Below, in pieces: positions 1 to 12,217 of a DNA stretch of 64,000 nucleotides (its first letter is position 1; each line of letters opens with the position of its first letter). The position numbers and the translations under genes were made by a program. The notes under the pieces were generated by a model, which was not told the DNA's origin, searched no databases, and was given only the letters and a program-made list of their open reading frames with translations. Origin of the DNA: Dyadobacter fermentans (GTDB lineage Bacteria > Bacteroidota > Bacteroidia > Cytophagales > Spirosomataceae); the NCBI RefSeq assembly GCF_019924045.1, contig NZ_JAHXBN010000007.1, forward strand, positions 124,001-188,000, in the 5' to 3' direction.

Positions 1-616
1 TGGTTTTAAAGTCGAACCGGAATAGGCCGGTCTCGGTGCCCACCCACATATGCCCTTGCTGATCTTCGAAAAAGCTCTGTACCAGTCCGTTTTGGATTGG
101 ATCGGGGACGCCGGCGCGCTGGCTCAGCCGTGTGGCCTTGAATGTTGCCGGGTCGACCAGGATGAGCCCGGTGGTGGTAGCCACCCATAACTGGCCTGTA
201 TGGTCGCTCGTGATTGCCGTGACACTTTCGCTGCCCATCACGCGCACAAAGGCATCCTTCTTCCGGTCATACAAATGCAGGGATCCCTGGATCGTGCCAA
301 CCCACATCCGGCCCGCTTTGTCTTCGTGGAGCGACGAGATATCGTTCGAGGCCAGACTTGACGGGTTTGACCTGTCGTGCCGGTAAATGGTAAAATCCGT
401 TCCATCGTATTTATTCAGGCCGTCGTCGGTACCAAACCACAGCAGGCCATAGTGATCCTTCAAAATCGTATGGACCGTGTTGGACGAGAGTCCGTCCAGG
501 GATGTGATCGCGGTAAAGTTCAACTGCAAATCGCTCCCGCCGGCATTGCAGCTGTGCGGCTGCACAAGCGTAAGGCCGGTTAAAACGATGATCAGAAATT
601 TCAGCAACGCCGACAT
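1..616 (-). CDS. Two-component regulator propeller sensor, N-terminal part (cut by window edge)
   Basis: The minus strand is open from an ATG at 614-616 to the first base, giving about 205 residues with no stop. The product begins with a hydrophobic signal (MSALLKFLIIVLTGLTLV) and then shows two-component-propeller blades, each marked by an aromatic-rich turn: LLWFGTDDGLNKYDG near residue 60, MWVGTIQGSLHLYD near 103, LWVATTTGLILVD near 145 and MWVGTETGLFRFD near 190. Such blades form the periplasmic ligand sensor of HTCS proteins or of propeller histidine kinases. The kinase or output part lies outside the window, so the class cannot be decided. It is transcribed away from the double esterase at 914, so it may regulate a PUL to the left or share ligands with the esterase. 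The frame is certain; the output type is unknown. Confidence 0.85.
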   Translation of the reverse strand, partial: MSALLKFLIIVLTGLTLVQPHSCNAGGSDLQLNFTAITSLDGLSSNTVHTILKDHYGLLWFGTDDGLNKYDGTDFTIYRHDRSNPSSLASNDISSLHEDKAGRMWVGTIQGSLHLYDRKKDAFVRVMGSESVTAITSDHTGQLWVATTTGLILVDPATFKATRLSQRAGVPDPIQNGLVQSFFEDQQGHMWVGTETGLFRFDFKT

Positions 617-2854
<2,238 letters not shown>

Positions 2855-2890
2855 CATCAATACACGCGCTCTGCGCATAAGATAACCTGG

Positions 2891-2918
2891 GAACCCGATC
2901 ATTGCATTGGGTTCTTTT
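2891..2918 (+). terminator. Rho-independent terminator after the double esterase
   Basis: GAACCC at 2891-2896 pairs with GGGTTC at 2909-2914 and is followed directly by TTTT at 2915-2918. It lies 37 bases after the esterase stop and separates that gene from the HTCS gene. Confidence 0.7.
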
Positions 2919-3041
2919 AGATGTGGTAGTTAACTTTGGCCGAAGGATTCACTTTGGCCAATTTCGTTTATCCGGGTATCGAACAAGCTGAAATACGCGG
3001 AACCGCCTTAGGGACTTGAATGACAAACCTTAATCTGAATT

Positions 3042-6000
3042 TTGGTGGTGAAAAGACAACGTCCGTGGAAGATCAGCGTGTTGGTGATGGCGCTTCTGCT
3101 TATTCATGCCTCATTTCAATTATTCGGGCAGCAGCGCCGCTTTGTTCATATTGATGCCCGCCAGGGCCTTTCCCACGCTCATGTCAAGGCCATTTACCGT
3201 GACAAAAGCGGTTTCCTGTGGATTGGCACGGAATCAGGCCTCAACCGGTTTGACGGTTACGCGATCAAGGTTTTTCGGAATGATGCGTCAGATCCTGCAT
3301 CGCTGTTTGATGACGATATCGCGGCATTGTTTGAAATGCCGTCGGGCAAAATGGGGGTTATCACCAGTCTCGGCCCCTGCGTCTACGACCCTGCGTCGGA
3401 GACCTTTTCGCGGCCCTTGCAGGGGTTTCAACCCTATTCGGTCCGTAAACCGGCTAAGCTGAGAGTGGTCGTGCCCGATAGTAAAGGTAATTACTGGTTT
3501 CTCATCGAGGACGACGGCATTATTTGCTATAACGAAAAAAGTAAAAAGGCCTTTTCTGTCAAGCATTCGGGCAGTGATACTACTTCCATTGCCAGCAACG
3601 ATGTCACGGCCATGGTGCAGGGAAACGATGGCACCTACTGGCTGGCGCATTCGAATGGAATGGTCGAAAATATAGTCCTCGAAAAGCAGGCTGTTAGGGT
3701 TATTAAAAGGCATAATTTCTTTTATGATCGCAGGCGGAGCAAAAATGATAAGCTGCGATGCCTCCTCACCGCCGACCGGGACGGGGACGTTTGGGCGTTC
3801 CCCACTAACTTTGATTTGGGCATAGCATATCTTGACAAACAGCTGGGAAAGATAAACTATCTGGGCAAGACCCTCGGAAGTCCCCGTCTCAGTTCGGATT
3901 TGATTACCGGTGTGGTGGAGGATGACAGGGGCAATATCTGGATATCTAATGGCCAAAACGGCATCGATGTTCTGGACAAGAGGTCACGATCGGTAACCAA
4001 TATGCGGTATGCGTCGGAGAATGCGAATGGGCTAAGCCACAATGCAATCACCGCTATGCTGAAAGATCCTGACGGCCTGGTCTGGGTAGGGACCTACAAG
4101 GCCGGGCTCGATTACTTTCATGAGAATATCCGCGTGTTTCCGTTGGTTAACCGGCGAACGAAGCCTTACGGGCTGCCTTTTGAGGATATCAATGCGTTTG
4201 TCGAGGACCGCAAAGGGAACCTCTGGCTGGGAGCCAATGGAGGAGGACTCATCTATTTTGAAAGGAAGACGGGGAAATTCACCACTTACCGCCACGATCC
4301 GGGCAATCCGCGGTCGTTGAGCAGCGATGCGGTCGTCAGTTTGTGCCTGGATCATAAAAATCAATTGTGGGTAGGCACTTTTCTGGGTGGGTTAAACTGC
4401 TTCGATGGCCGCCAATTTATCCGGTATCAGCACGATCCTGCCAAGGCCCAAAGTCTTTCGGGCAGAAGTGTATGGGAGATATTCGAAGACTCACAGCAAC
4501 GACTTTGGATCGGCACCCTCGACGGCGGCCTGTGCTTGTTTGACCAGGAAAACAAAAACTTTACCCGCTACCGGCATCCCGACCAACGTGCGCTTTACTC
4601 CCCCTACGTTCCCACCATTTTCGAGGATTCCAAAGGAAATATGTGGTTCGGTACTTCAACGGGGATCGACGTATTGAAAAAAACATCGGGTGCATTGGTG
4701 CATTTTGAAACAAAAAAGGGGGATCCGGCTTCCATCGCCAGTAACGACATCTTTGGTATACTGGAAGATGCCAAAGGGCGGATTTGGGTCGGCTCCCGGG
4801 GAGGGCTCAGTATGTGGGTGCCGGAATCGAATACTTTCATGAACTACGGTGAAAAGCATGGGCTCCCGCACAATGCGATCCTGTCGATGGCCGAGGACGA
4901 AGATGGCCGGCTCTGGCTGGGCACGCCTAATGGCCTGTCATGTGCGACGATTGCTTCTGGGAAGGGACGTTTGCAGGTAAGCTTCCGGAATTACTCGGAA
5001 ATGGACGGGCTGCAAGGGAGGCAATTTACCGAAGACGCCGCGTTCAGGACGCGTGCCGGCGAATTGATTTTCGGAGGAGCCAACGGGTTCAATATTTTCA
5101 GACCGGGCGATTTGGGAGAAAATAAAATGGTGCCGCGGCTGGCATTTACCGATTTTCAGCTATTCAACCGCAGTGTCCGCCCAGGGGCCCGGGCTGGGGG
5201 AAAGCCCGTGCTGTCTTCGTCGATCACGACAAATCCTTCTGTCGTATTACAGGCGAGCGACAACGTTTTCTCCATAGAATTCGCCGCGCTAAACTTCATC
5301 CAGCCGGGTGGAAGCCAATACAAGTATAAAATGGAAGGCTTTAATGATAACTGGCTCCTTACAGACGCCGGCAACAGGAAAGTTACCTTTACTAACCTCG
5401 ACGCCGGCGACTACGTTTTTCGTGTGATCGCATCCAACAACGACGGGCTGTGGAATCAGCAGGGAATATCGCTCAATATCAAAGTGCTGCCCCCGTTCTG
5501 GCGGTCGCCGATTGCCTACGTCCTGTATGTGATAGCAATAGCTTTATTGCTGCTCGCGGCATTGAAGCTCATACAGGAGAGGGAACGCATGAAATTTGCG
5601 ATCGTGCAGACGCGCGAGGAGGCAAGGCGCTCGCAGGAGCTCGATATGTTGAAGACCAAGTTCTTTACCAATGTAAGTCACGAGCTGCGTACCCCGCTTT
5701 CCCTGATACTGGCACCGGCTGAAAAGCTCACCGAAAGGGCTGTGGACATTCAGGACCGCACACAGCTGGACCTGATCCAGCGCAATGCACGGCGACTGCT
5801 GAACATGGTCAATCAGCTGCTGGATTTCAGGAAGCTGGAAGTAAATGAAATCCGGTTTCATCCTACGGAAGGAGATATAATCAGGTTCGTCAAGAACACC
5901 GTCTATTCGTTTTCCGATCTTTCGGAGAAAAAGGATATCCGGCTCCTGTTTTCTTCCAATGTCTCCGGGCTGGAAACGTCGTTCGATCATGATAAGCTCG

Positions 6001-7196
6001 AAAAGATTCTATTCAACCTGCTGTCGAATGCCATTAAATTTACTTTGGGCCCCGGCCAGGTATCGGTGACCGTCGATGCCCGGGACGCGGGCGGTGACTA
6101 TTTCGTGGAGATCAAAGTGAAAGACACCGGCATAGGAATACCGCCCGAAAAACATGACCTGATTTTTGAGCGGTACTTTCAGAGTGACTTGCCCAATTCG
6201 ATCATCAATCAGGGAAGCGGTATCGGACTGGCCATTACGCGGGAATTTGTCCGGATCCATGGTGGGTCTGTGGGAGTGGAGAGCGAAGTGGGAGAGGGCA
6301 GTTGTTTTGTGGTGAAACTGCCTTTGAAGAGGCGTACCGAAGTAATTACAGCCGGATTGCCCGACACGCCGGGCGAAGCCACGTTGCGCCCGGAAAGAGA
6401 CCCTGAAAAACAGGATGCGGAGGGTAAACCGCGCATCCTGATCGTGGAAGACAACGAAGATTTCCGGTTTTATCTCAAAGACAATTTAAAGCAGTTTTAT
6501 TCCGTCATAGAGGCTTCGACCGGCCGGGAGGGCTGGGATAAAGTGCTGGAACACCGTCCAGCCCTGATCGTTTCGGACATCATGATGCCCGACCTGAATG
6601 GATTGGATCTTTGCAGAATGGTCAAAGCCGACGAGCAGGCCTCGCAGACCCCGGTAATTTTGCTCACCGCCCGGTCGGACGACGAACAATTCCTCGAAGG
6701 GTTCCAGGCCGGCGCAGATGACTATATGGCCAAGCCATTCAATTTTCAGGTGCTGGAATCAAGAATCCGGAACCTGATTTCGTCGCGGGAAAAACTCCGA
6801 AGCCTTTTTGTAACCCGCAATGGGATCAGGGCAAGCGAAATCAAGGTAACGCCGCTGGACCAGCAATTTCTTCATGAAATGATTCAGGCGATCGAGCGGC
6901 ATATTTCCGATCCCGAATTTACGGTGGTCGACCTTGCCCGGGAACTCGGCGTGAGCCGTTCGCAATTGTTTAAAAGAGTGCAAACGGTTACCGGCAAATC
7001 TCCGCTTGAAGTAATCCGGGAGATCAGGCTGCAACACGCTGCTCAACTGCTGGAAAAAAGCCAGCTTTCCATTTCTGAAATTGCCTATCAGGTGGGGTTC
7101 AACAATCCCAAATATTTCGCCCGCTATTTCAAGGAAGTTTATCATGTCTTGCCTTCCGAGTATTCATGCGGCAAACGGGAAGCGGGTAGCCCCTAG
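3042..7196 (+). CDS. Hybrid two-component system (HTCS) sensor/regulator of PUL 1
   Basis: A 1384-residue one-protein phosphorelay. In order: N-terminal signal/anchor; two-component propeller blades (about 35-680, many copies of the type LWIGT..GGLCLFD); Y_Y_Y domain (about 740-815); membrane helix (about 823-845); HisKA with phospho-acceptor His880 in SHELRTP; HATPase with the G-box GIGLAI; receiver domain with phospho-acceptor Asp1179 in SDIMMPD; and a C-terminal AraC helix-turn-helix (about 1290-1378). HTCS proteins bind an oligosaccharide in the periplasm and activate the adjacent sus genes, here the SusC gene starting 235 bases downstream. The start is TTG 3042, GTG 3045 or GTG 3048; no ATG precedes the hydrophobic segment, and the first in-frame ATG (3087) would remove its basic flank. 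I keep 3042. Function is confident; the exact start is not. Confidence 0.93.
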   Translation: MVVKRQRPWKISVLVMALLLIHASFQLFGQQRRFVHIDARQGLSHAHVKAIYRDKSGFLWIGTESGLNRFDGYAIKVFRNDASDPASLFDDDIAALFEMPSGKMGVITSLGPCVYDPASETFSRPLQGFQPYSVRKPAKLRVVVPDSKGNYWFLIEDDGIICYNEKSKKAFSVKHSGSDTTSIASNDVTAMVQGNDGTYWLAHSNGMVENIVLEKQAVRVIKRHNFFYDRRRSKNDKLRCLLTADRDGDVWAFPTNFDLGIAYLDKQLGKINYLGKTLGSPRLSSDLITGVVEDDRGNIWISNGQNGIDVLDKRSRSVTNMRYASENANGLSHNAITAMLKDPDGLVWVGTYKAGLDYFHENIRVFPLVNRRTKPYGLPFEDINAFVEDRKGNLWLGANGGGLIYFERKTGKFTTYRHDPGNPRSLSSDAVVSLCLDHKNQLWVGTFLGGLNCFDGRQFIRYQHDPAKAQSLSGRSVWEIFEDSQQRLWIGTLDGGLCLFDQENKNFTRYRHPDQRALYSPYVPTIFEDSKGNMWFGTSTGIDVLKKTSGALVHFETKKGDPASIASNDIFGILEDAKGRIWVGSRGGLSMWVPESNTFMNYGEKHGLPHNAILSMAEDEDGRLWLGTPNGLSCATIASGKGRLQVSFRNYSEMDGLQGRQFTEDAAFRTRAGELIFGGANGFNIFRPGDLGENKMVPRLAFTDFQLFNRSVRPGARAGGKPVLSSSITTNPSVVLQASDNVFSIEFAALNFIQPGGSQYKYKMEGFNDNWLLTDAGNRKVTFTNLDAGDYVFRVIASNNDGLWNQQGISLNIKVLPPFWRSPIAYVLYVIAIALLLLAALKLIQERERMKFAIVQTREEARRSQELDMLKTKFFTNVSHELRTPLSLILAPAEKLTERAVDIQDRTQLDLIQRNARRLLNMVNQLLDFRKLEVNEIRFHPTEGDIIRFVKNTVYSFSDLSEKKDIRLLFSSNVSGLETSFDHDKLEKILFNLLSNAIKFTLGPGQVSVTVDARDAGGDYFVEIKVKDTGIGIPPEKHDLIFERYFQSDLPNSIINQGSGIGLAITREFVRIHGGSVGVESEVGEGSCFVVKLPLKRRTEVITAGLPDTPGEATLRPERDPEKQDAEGKPRILIVEDNEDFRFYLKDNLKQFYSVIEASTGREGWDKVLEHRPALIVSDIMMPDLNGLDLCRMVKADEQASQTPVILLTARSDDEQFLEGFQAGADDYMAKPFNFQVLESRIRNLISSREKLRSLFVTRNGIRASEIKVTPLDQQFLHEMIQAIERHISDPEFTVVDLARELGVSRSQLFKRVQTVTGKSPLEVIREIRLQHAAQLLEKSQLSISEIAYQVGFNNPKYFARYFKEVYHVLPSEYSCGKREAGSP

Positions 7197-7306
7197 TCGC
7201 TGTATTTTGAATTATTTCCCTTTTTTTTGGTCTTTAAATGCCATTCTGGACTTTTCATACCCTTTATTCGGACTAATCGATACCCTTTAGTACTTACGCA
7301 GTACTC

Positions 7307-7314
7307 TACCTTTG
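7307..7314 (+). promoter_or_regulatory. Candidate -7 promoter element for PUL 1
   Basis: TACCTTTG matches the Bacteroidota -7 consensus TAnnTTTG and lies about 117 bases upstream of the susC start. The -33 TTG-type element is weak (only CTTTA around 7285-7289), as expected for a promoter that needs an activator such as the HTCS AraC domain. Confidence 0.4.
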
Positions 7315-7430
7315 GTGCAAATAATTCCTTCTATTGTTACAGTTCGACGAGTAGTATGCCCGGGCGCTCCGGACTGTGATCTTTAGGTCTATTTGCAAAA
7401 CATATGGTGTAATTACTTAAGGCTAATCGA

Positions 7431-10400
7431 ATGATGGGGAAAATTTACAGGTGCTTATGTGTTACTGTGCTTATTTTGTTTTCGTGTATCGCGGCCCATG
7501 CGCAGCGACGGCAGGTGTCGGGAATCGTAAAAAGTGAAACCGGTAGTCCCATGCCGGGCGTGACCGTCCTGCTGAAAGGAACCACGATGGGCGTATCGAC
7601 GGATACGGAGGGGAAGTTTTCCATTCAGGCGATGCCGGAGGATGTTCTTAAAATTTCCTTCATCGGCTATCTGTCCGAGCAAATTCCGGTAGGAAACAAG
7701 ACTTCCTTCGATATTACGATCCAGCCCGATATCGCCACACTTTCGGAAGTTGTGGTGATCGGCTACGGTGAATCCAAACGAAAAGACGTTACCGGCTCGA
7801 TATCCTCTGTCACCGGTGCCGAAATCCGTAAAACGAACCCGGTAACCTTTGATCAGGCATTACAGGGAAAAGTGGCGGGTATGGTGGTGCAGCAAACATC
7901 CGGCCAGCCTGGCGGAGGCGTCTCGGTGCAGATCAGGGGAATATCATCGTTCGGGTCCGGAGGCCCGTTGTATGTGATTGACGGCGTAATCATAGGCTCT
8001 ACCGCTTCTATGGGTGCTGGTACCAACCCGCTGGCTGCGATCAACCCTTCGGAAATCGAGTCGGTGGATGTGCTGAAAGATGCGTCGGCTACGGCAATCT
8101 ATGGCTCGCAAGCGACGAATGGGGTGGTGATCGTCACCACAAAACGAGGGGTAGTGGCGCCGCCGCGCATCTCGTACGATGTCTACACAGGTTTTCAGCA
8201 ATTGCCCAGGCGCATTCCTACGATGAATTTGCGGGAGTACGCCACCTTCATCAACGAACGAAATTCCGGTTTGGGCTGGGGATTCGATACCCGGCCCGAA
8301 TTTGCGAATCCTCAGTACCTGGGCAAAGGTACCGACTGGCAAAAGGAGCTGTTCCGGAACGCGCCGATGACCAACCACACCATTACCGTCAATGGAGGCG
8401 ATGTCAAAACACAATACCTGCTTTCGGGCTCGTATTTCAAGCAGGACGGTATTGCTTTGGGCTCGGATTTCAGAAGAATATCCGTCAGATTGAATCTGGA
8501 CAACAAGACAACGAACTGGCTGAAAATCGGTACCAGCTTGCAACTGGCCAATATCAAGGAGAACGTCAATACGACCAGTTCGAATGTCATTAATTCGGCA
8601 CTCAGCCAAACGCCCGACATTCCCGTTACCAATGCCGACGGCAGCTGGGGCGGTGCGTATAACCCTAACGGTTGGGTGAATAGCACCATAAACCCTTACG
8701 CCATCGCGAGTATCAACAAAGACCAGGTAAACCGGAACCAGCTGTTTGGGAATGCCTATGCCGAGATCGCTTTCAGCAAATCGCTTACGCTGCGAAACGA
8801 AGTTACCGGAAGCTTCTCGATGGCGACGGAGGACAAATTCAACCCAAGCTACACCATGGGGCTGGTAAAGAACAACAGCAACAGTGCTTCCTACAATTAT
8901 AGCCAGAGCGTTTATACAACCATCAGAAATTACCTCACCTATTCCCATTCGTTCGACGACCGGTATAATACCAATGTAATGGTGGGACACGAGGCTCAGT
9001 TGAGTAAAGGTGAAAATGTAGGTGCGGGGCGTAATAATTTTCCGTCCAATAATGTGCAGGTGATCAACAGCGGCGACCCTACTTCAGCAACCAATTCCGG
9101 TTCGAAAACGCAGAATGCGCAGGAATCATACTTCGGCCGGTTGAACTTCGGGTTGTTTGATAAATACCTCATAACCGGTAATGTTCGTGCGGACGGCTCT
9201 TCCAGATTTGCTGCCGGAAACCGCTGGGTAACCACGTACTCGGGTGCATTGGCCTGGAAAATGCAGAATGAGGGCTTTTTGAAAAATTTCAAAGACATCA
9301 ATGAATTGAAGCTTCGGGTAGGCTATGGTTTGACCAATAACCAGAACGTAAGAGACTTCGCATATACATCTACGTTAGCGACGGTCGCCACCGGTTTATC
9401 GGGGATATCGCAGCTCACCGAGAATATCGGGAACCCGTATGTGGAATGGGAGAAAACGAAATATGCCAATGTCGGTCTCGACGCCGCGTTGTTATCCTGG
9501 CGACTCAACTTCTCCGTCGATTTATACAACCGGAAAACCGACGGTCTGCTCATGCAAATTCCACTGCCCTTCTACTCCGGAACCGCAGTGGGCTGGTCGC
9601 CCGGGGCACTCGATGCGCCGTACGTGAACGTAGGTACAATCAGCAACAAGGGATTTGATTTTAAAATCAGCTCTACCAATATTCAGGGAAAGGCATTTAC
9701 CTGGAAAACCGACCTGACCGTTTCCAGGAATATCAATAAGGTGCTGAAACTGAATACCGATGGCGCGTCGCTCGTGGGGTGGCCGTATAGCCAGACCATT
9801 GTCGGCAACTCGATCGGCGAGTTCTACGGGTACAAGATAGATGGCGTTTTTGCCAAAAAGGAGGATTTTGAGACCCACGCCTTGCCTACCAAGAACGGAG
9901 CACCCCTGCCCGTCGGCTCGGCCGGAGGTAGTATCTGGTATGGCGACCTTAAATTCAAGGACATTAATGGTGACGGAGCGATCGACGAGCGGGACCAGAC
10001 CTACCTCGGATCGCCGATCCCGAAATTGCAATTCGGCCTTAACAACTCTTTCTCCTATAAGAAGTTTGACCTGAACATCTTCCTGACCGGTAACTATGGT
10101 AATAAGGTGTTCAACCAAATGCGCATGACCGGTGAATATCCCGGAACGAGTTTCGGCTACCTCAAAGCGCTGAACAATTACGCCAAACTCGCTTTGATCG
10201 ATCCCGACAAACCCGCGACCGATATCAATAATGTTTACGTGAGTAATCCTGATACGGACATTCCGGGCATTAGAAATGACAATACGAATGGCAACAACAG
10301 GGCTTCCGACAAGTATGTCGAGGACGGTTCGTTCATCCGGTTCAAGACGATTTCGCTAGGCTATACGCTTCCCGAAAACCTGTTGGAAAAGGCGCACATT

Positions 10401-10571
10401 CACGCATTGCGGGTGTATGTCAATGTGTCGAACGCTTTCCTGATTACCAAATACAAGGGGATGGACCCGGAAATTGGCTCCTGGAACCCGCTCAACGCAG
10501 GGTATGACAGCGGTTTCTATCCCCAGCCGCGCGTGTTCACCGTAGGCGCAAGTTTGCAGCTGACCAAATAG
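7431..10571 (+). CDS. SusC-like TonB-dependent outer membrane transporter (PUL 1)
   Basis: A 1046-residue protein with a signal peptide ending near AAHAQ, a carboxypeptidase-D-like N-terminal extension (about 28-105, GSPMPGVTVLLKGT), the typical SEVVVIGYG linker, a TonB plug (about 115-235, LYVIDGVIIG), and a long C-terminal barrel ending in VGASLQLTK with the family's closing beta-strand. There is no STN domain, which fits control by an HTCS rather than by sigma/anti-sigma signalling. SusC proteins import oligosaccharides together with their SusD lid, encoded 51 bases downstream. With the downstream GH44 enzyme the cargo is probably a beta-1,4-glucan or xyloglucan oligomer (inference). Confidence 0.95.
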   Translation: MMGKIYRCLCVTVLILFSCIAAHAQRRQVSGIVKSETGSPMPGVTVLLKGTTMGVSTDTEGKFSIQAMPEDVLKISFIGYLSEQIPVGNKTSFDITIQPDIATLSEVVVIGYGESKRKDVTGSISSVTGAEIRKTNPVTFDQALQGKVAGMVVQQTSGQPGGGVSVQIRGISSFGSGGPLYVIDGVIIGSTASMGAGTNPLAAINPSEIESVDVLKDASATAIYGSQATNGVVIVTTKRGVVAPPRISYDVYTGFQQLPRRIPTMNLREYATFINERNSGLGWGFDTRPEFANPQYLGKGTDWQKELFRNAPMTNHTITVNGGDVKTQYLLSGSYFKQDGIALGSDFRRISVRLNLDNKTTNWLKIGTSLQLANIKENVNTTSSNVINSALSQTPDIPVTNADGSWGGAYNPNGWVNSTINPYAIASINKDQVNRNQLFGNAYAEIAFSKSLTLRNEVTGSFSMATEDKFNPSYTMGLVKNNSNSASYNYSQSVYTTIRNYLTYSHSFDDRYNTNVMVGHEAQLSKGENVGAGRNNFPSNNVQVINSGDPTSATNSGSKTQNAQESYFGRLNFGLFDKYLITGNVRADGSSRFAAGNRWVTTYSGALAWKMQNEGFLKNFKDINELKLRVGYGLTNNQNVRDFAYTSTLATVATGLSGISQLTENIGNPYVEWEKTKYANVGLDAALLSWRLNFSVDLYNRKTDGLLMQIPLPFYSGTAVGWSPGALDAPYVNVGTISNKGFDFKISSTNIQGKAFTWKTDLTVSRNINKVLKLNTDGASLVGWPYSQTIVGNSIGEFYGYKIDGVFAKKEDFETHALPTKNGAPLPVGSAGGSIWYGDLKFKDINGDGAIDERDQTYLGSPIPKLQFGLNNSFSYKKFDLNIFLTGNYGNKVFNQMRMTGEYPGTSFGYLKALNNYAKLALIDPDKPATDINNVYVSNPDTDIPGIRNDNTNGNNRASDKYVEDGSFIRFKTISLGYTLPENLLEKAHIHALRVYVNVSNAFLITKYKGMDPEIGSWNPLNAGYDSGFYPQPRVFTVGASLQLTK

Positions 10572-10622
10572 CGTTTCCTGGGTCAATTCTTCTTAATGAT
10601 TTGAATTTTAAAGTATTAAGCA

Positions 10623-12206
10623 ATGAAAATAAAGAATAAACTGGCGACGGCGTTGCTTTTCGCCGGCGCCTGCATGGCCGGATGCAGCGATAGCTTTCTG
10701 GACCGTCCGCCTTTGTCGCAGATCAGTGCCGATAACTTTTATCAAACAACCAGTGACCTACGGCTGGCGACGGCTGCCCTTTACGGAGGCAAACCGTGGG
10801 CGGAGTGGAATTACACGTGCTACCTGCCGATCGGCGAAGTTTTGAGCGGTAATATGGCCGTGAATTACTGGGGGGATGCGGTGCAGCTGCACACTTTTTC
10901 CGTCAGCGGAAGCAACGAAATCATGATTGCCAGCTGGAAGTCGATGTACAAGATCATTGCACATTGCAATGTTACCATCAAAGCCATTCAGGAAAAAGCG
11001 CCGGCTTCCATTCCTGAAAAAGACCGGAATGCGGCCATTGCCGAGGCAAAATTTTTACGTGCATACGCCTATTACAATCTGGCCCTGCAATGGAGGGACG
11101 TCCCTATTATAGAAGATAATACCAAGCTGATCAATTCTCCCCTGGTGTACCGCAATAATGTCGAGGATGTTTACCGGTTTGCGGTGAATGACCTGCTTTT
11201 TGCCGCGGAACATCTCCCTGTGAAAGATGCCGGCAGGGTATCGACCTGGTCGGCACAAGGCATGCTGGCCAAAGTATACCTGACTTGGGCGGGGCTGGAC
11301 GCAAAGGGCAACGGACCGCGAAACCAGGCGCTGCTGGATAGCGCCAAATTACACGCGGGCAATGTCTGCAAGCAAAGCGGCCTATCGCTGCTGCCCAACT
11401 ATGCCGACCTTTTCAAAACGCAGTTTAACGATAACCAGGAGTCCTTATTTGCCTTGCAATGGGCCGCCGGTGCCGGATGGCTGGAAGGGAATATGCTTCA
11501 AATCTACTCACCGGGGGGAGCTGAGATTTCAGCCGCGGGGCAGGCCGGTTGGTTTGCCATATCGCCCACTTACGATTTGTATAAGCAATACCAGGGAGGC
11601 GACTCACTGAGACGGAAGGCCACTTTCATGCTCAAAGGCGATTACTATCCCGAGTTGAATGCCGCAGGAGGCGGTTATAAATTTAACGGCAACACCGGTT
11701 TGAAAAAACACATCATTGGCACAAGGGTAGATAACAGTGCCCCGACGATGTCATTGACGTCGTCTATCGAACATAATGCATTGCTAAGGCTCGCGGAGGT
11801 GTACCTGATTTACGCGGAAGCCGTAATGGGCAACAATTCCTCGACGACCAATGCCGACGCGCTGCTTTACTTCAACAAAGTGCGCACAAGAGCGGGCCTT
11901 GCCCCGGTGACATCTCTTGACGCAGAAACCTTGTTCAGAGAAAGAAGAGTCGAATTAGCGGCCGAAGGGCATTTTTGGGAAGACTTGGTCAGGCTTTCCT
12001 ATTACAACGAACCCAAGGCCATCAAAAAGCTCAACGAACAGGAGCGGATCCTGTTTACCTACGATGACAAGGGTGTTGTGACGAAAGGTGATGCGCTAGC
12101 AGCCATTACACCGGCCAACACGACCACATTCAAATTCCCGATCCCTTCGCCGGAAGTAACGGCTAACCCCAAACTGCTGGAAGCTCCGGTGCCTTACTCG
12201 TTTTAA
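10623..12206 (+). CDS. SusD-like glycan-binding lipoprotein (PUL 1)
   Basis: A 527-residue RagB/SusD family lipoprotein. The signal ends in MAGC with lipidated Cys21, followed by the usual SDSFLDRPP start of mature SusD proteins. TPR-like helices include the family motif AEAKFLRAYAYYNLA (about 140-154), and the C-terminal SusD segment has EVYLIYAEAV and the RERRVELAAEGHFWEDLVR signature (about 440). It forms the surface lid over SusC and captures oligosaccharides. It is the second gene of the PUL 1 operon, 11 bases before the glycan-binding lipoprotein gene. Confidence 0.95.
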   Translation: MKIKNKLATALLFAGACMAGCSDSFLDRPPLSQISADNFYQTTSDLRLATAALYGGKPWAEWNYTCYLPIGEVLSGNMAVNYWGDAVQLHTFSVSGSNEIMIASWKSMYKIIAHCNVTIKAIQEKAPASIPEKDRNAAIAEAKFLRAYAYYNLALQWRDVPIIEDNTKLINSPLVYRNNVEDVYRFAVNDLLFAAEHLPVKDAGRVSTWSAQGMLAKVYLTWAGLDAKGNGPRNQALLDSAKLHAGNVCKQSGLSLLPNYADLFKTQFNDNQESLFALQWAAGAGWLEGNMLQIYSPGGAEISAAGQAGWFAISPTYDLYKQYQGGDSLRRKATFMLKGDYYPELNAAGGGYKFNGNTGLKKHIIGTRVDNSAPTMSLTSSIEHNALLRLAEVYLIYAEAVMGNNSSTTNADALLYFNKVRTRAGLAPVTSLDAETLFRERRVELAAEGHFWEDLVRLSYYNEPKAIKKLNEQERILFTYDDKGVVTKGDALAAITPANTTTFKFPIPSPEVTANPKLLEAPVPYSF

Positions 12207-12217
12207 AAACCAGAGAA

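Noticed and set aside
7944..8990. 348-residue minus-strand frame inside susC
   Set aside because: Antisense of conserved TonB plug and barrel sequence with no recognisable motif.
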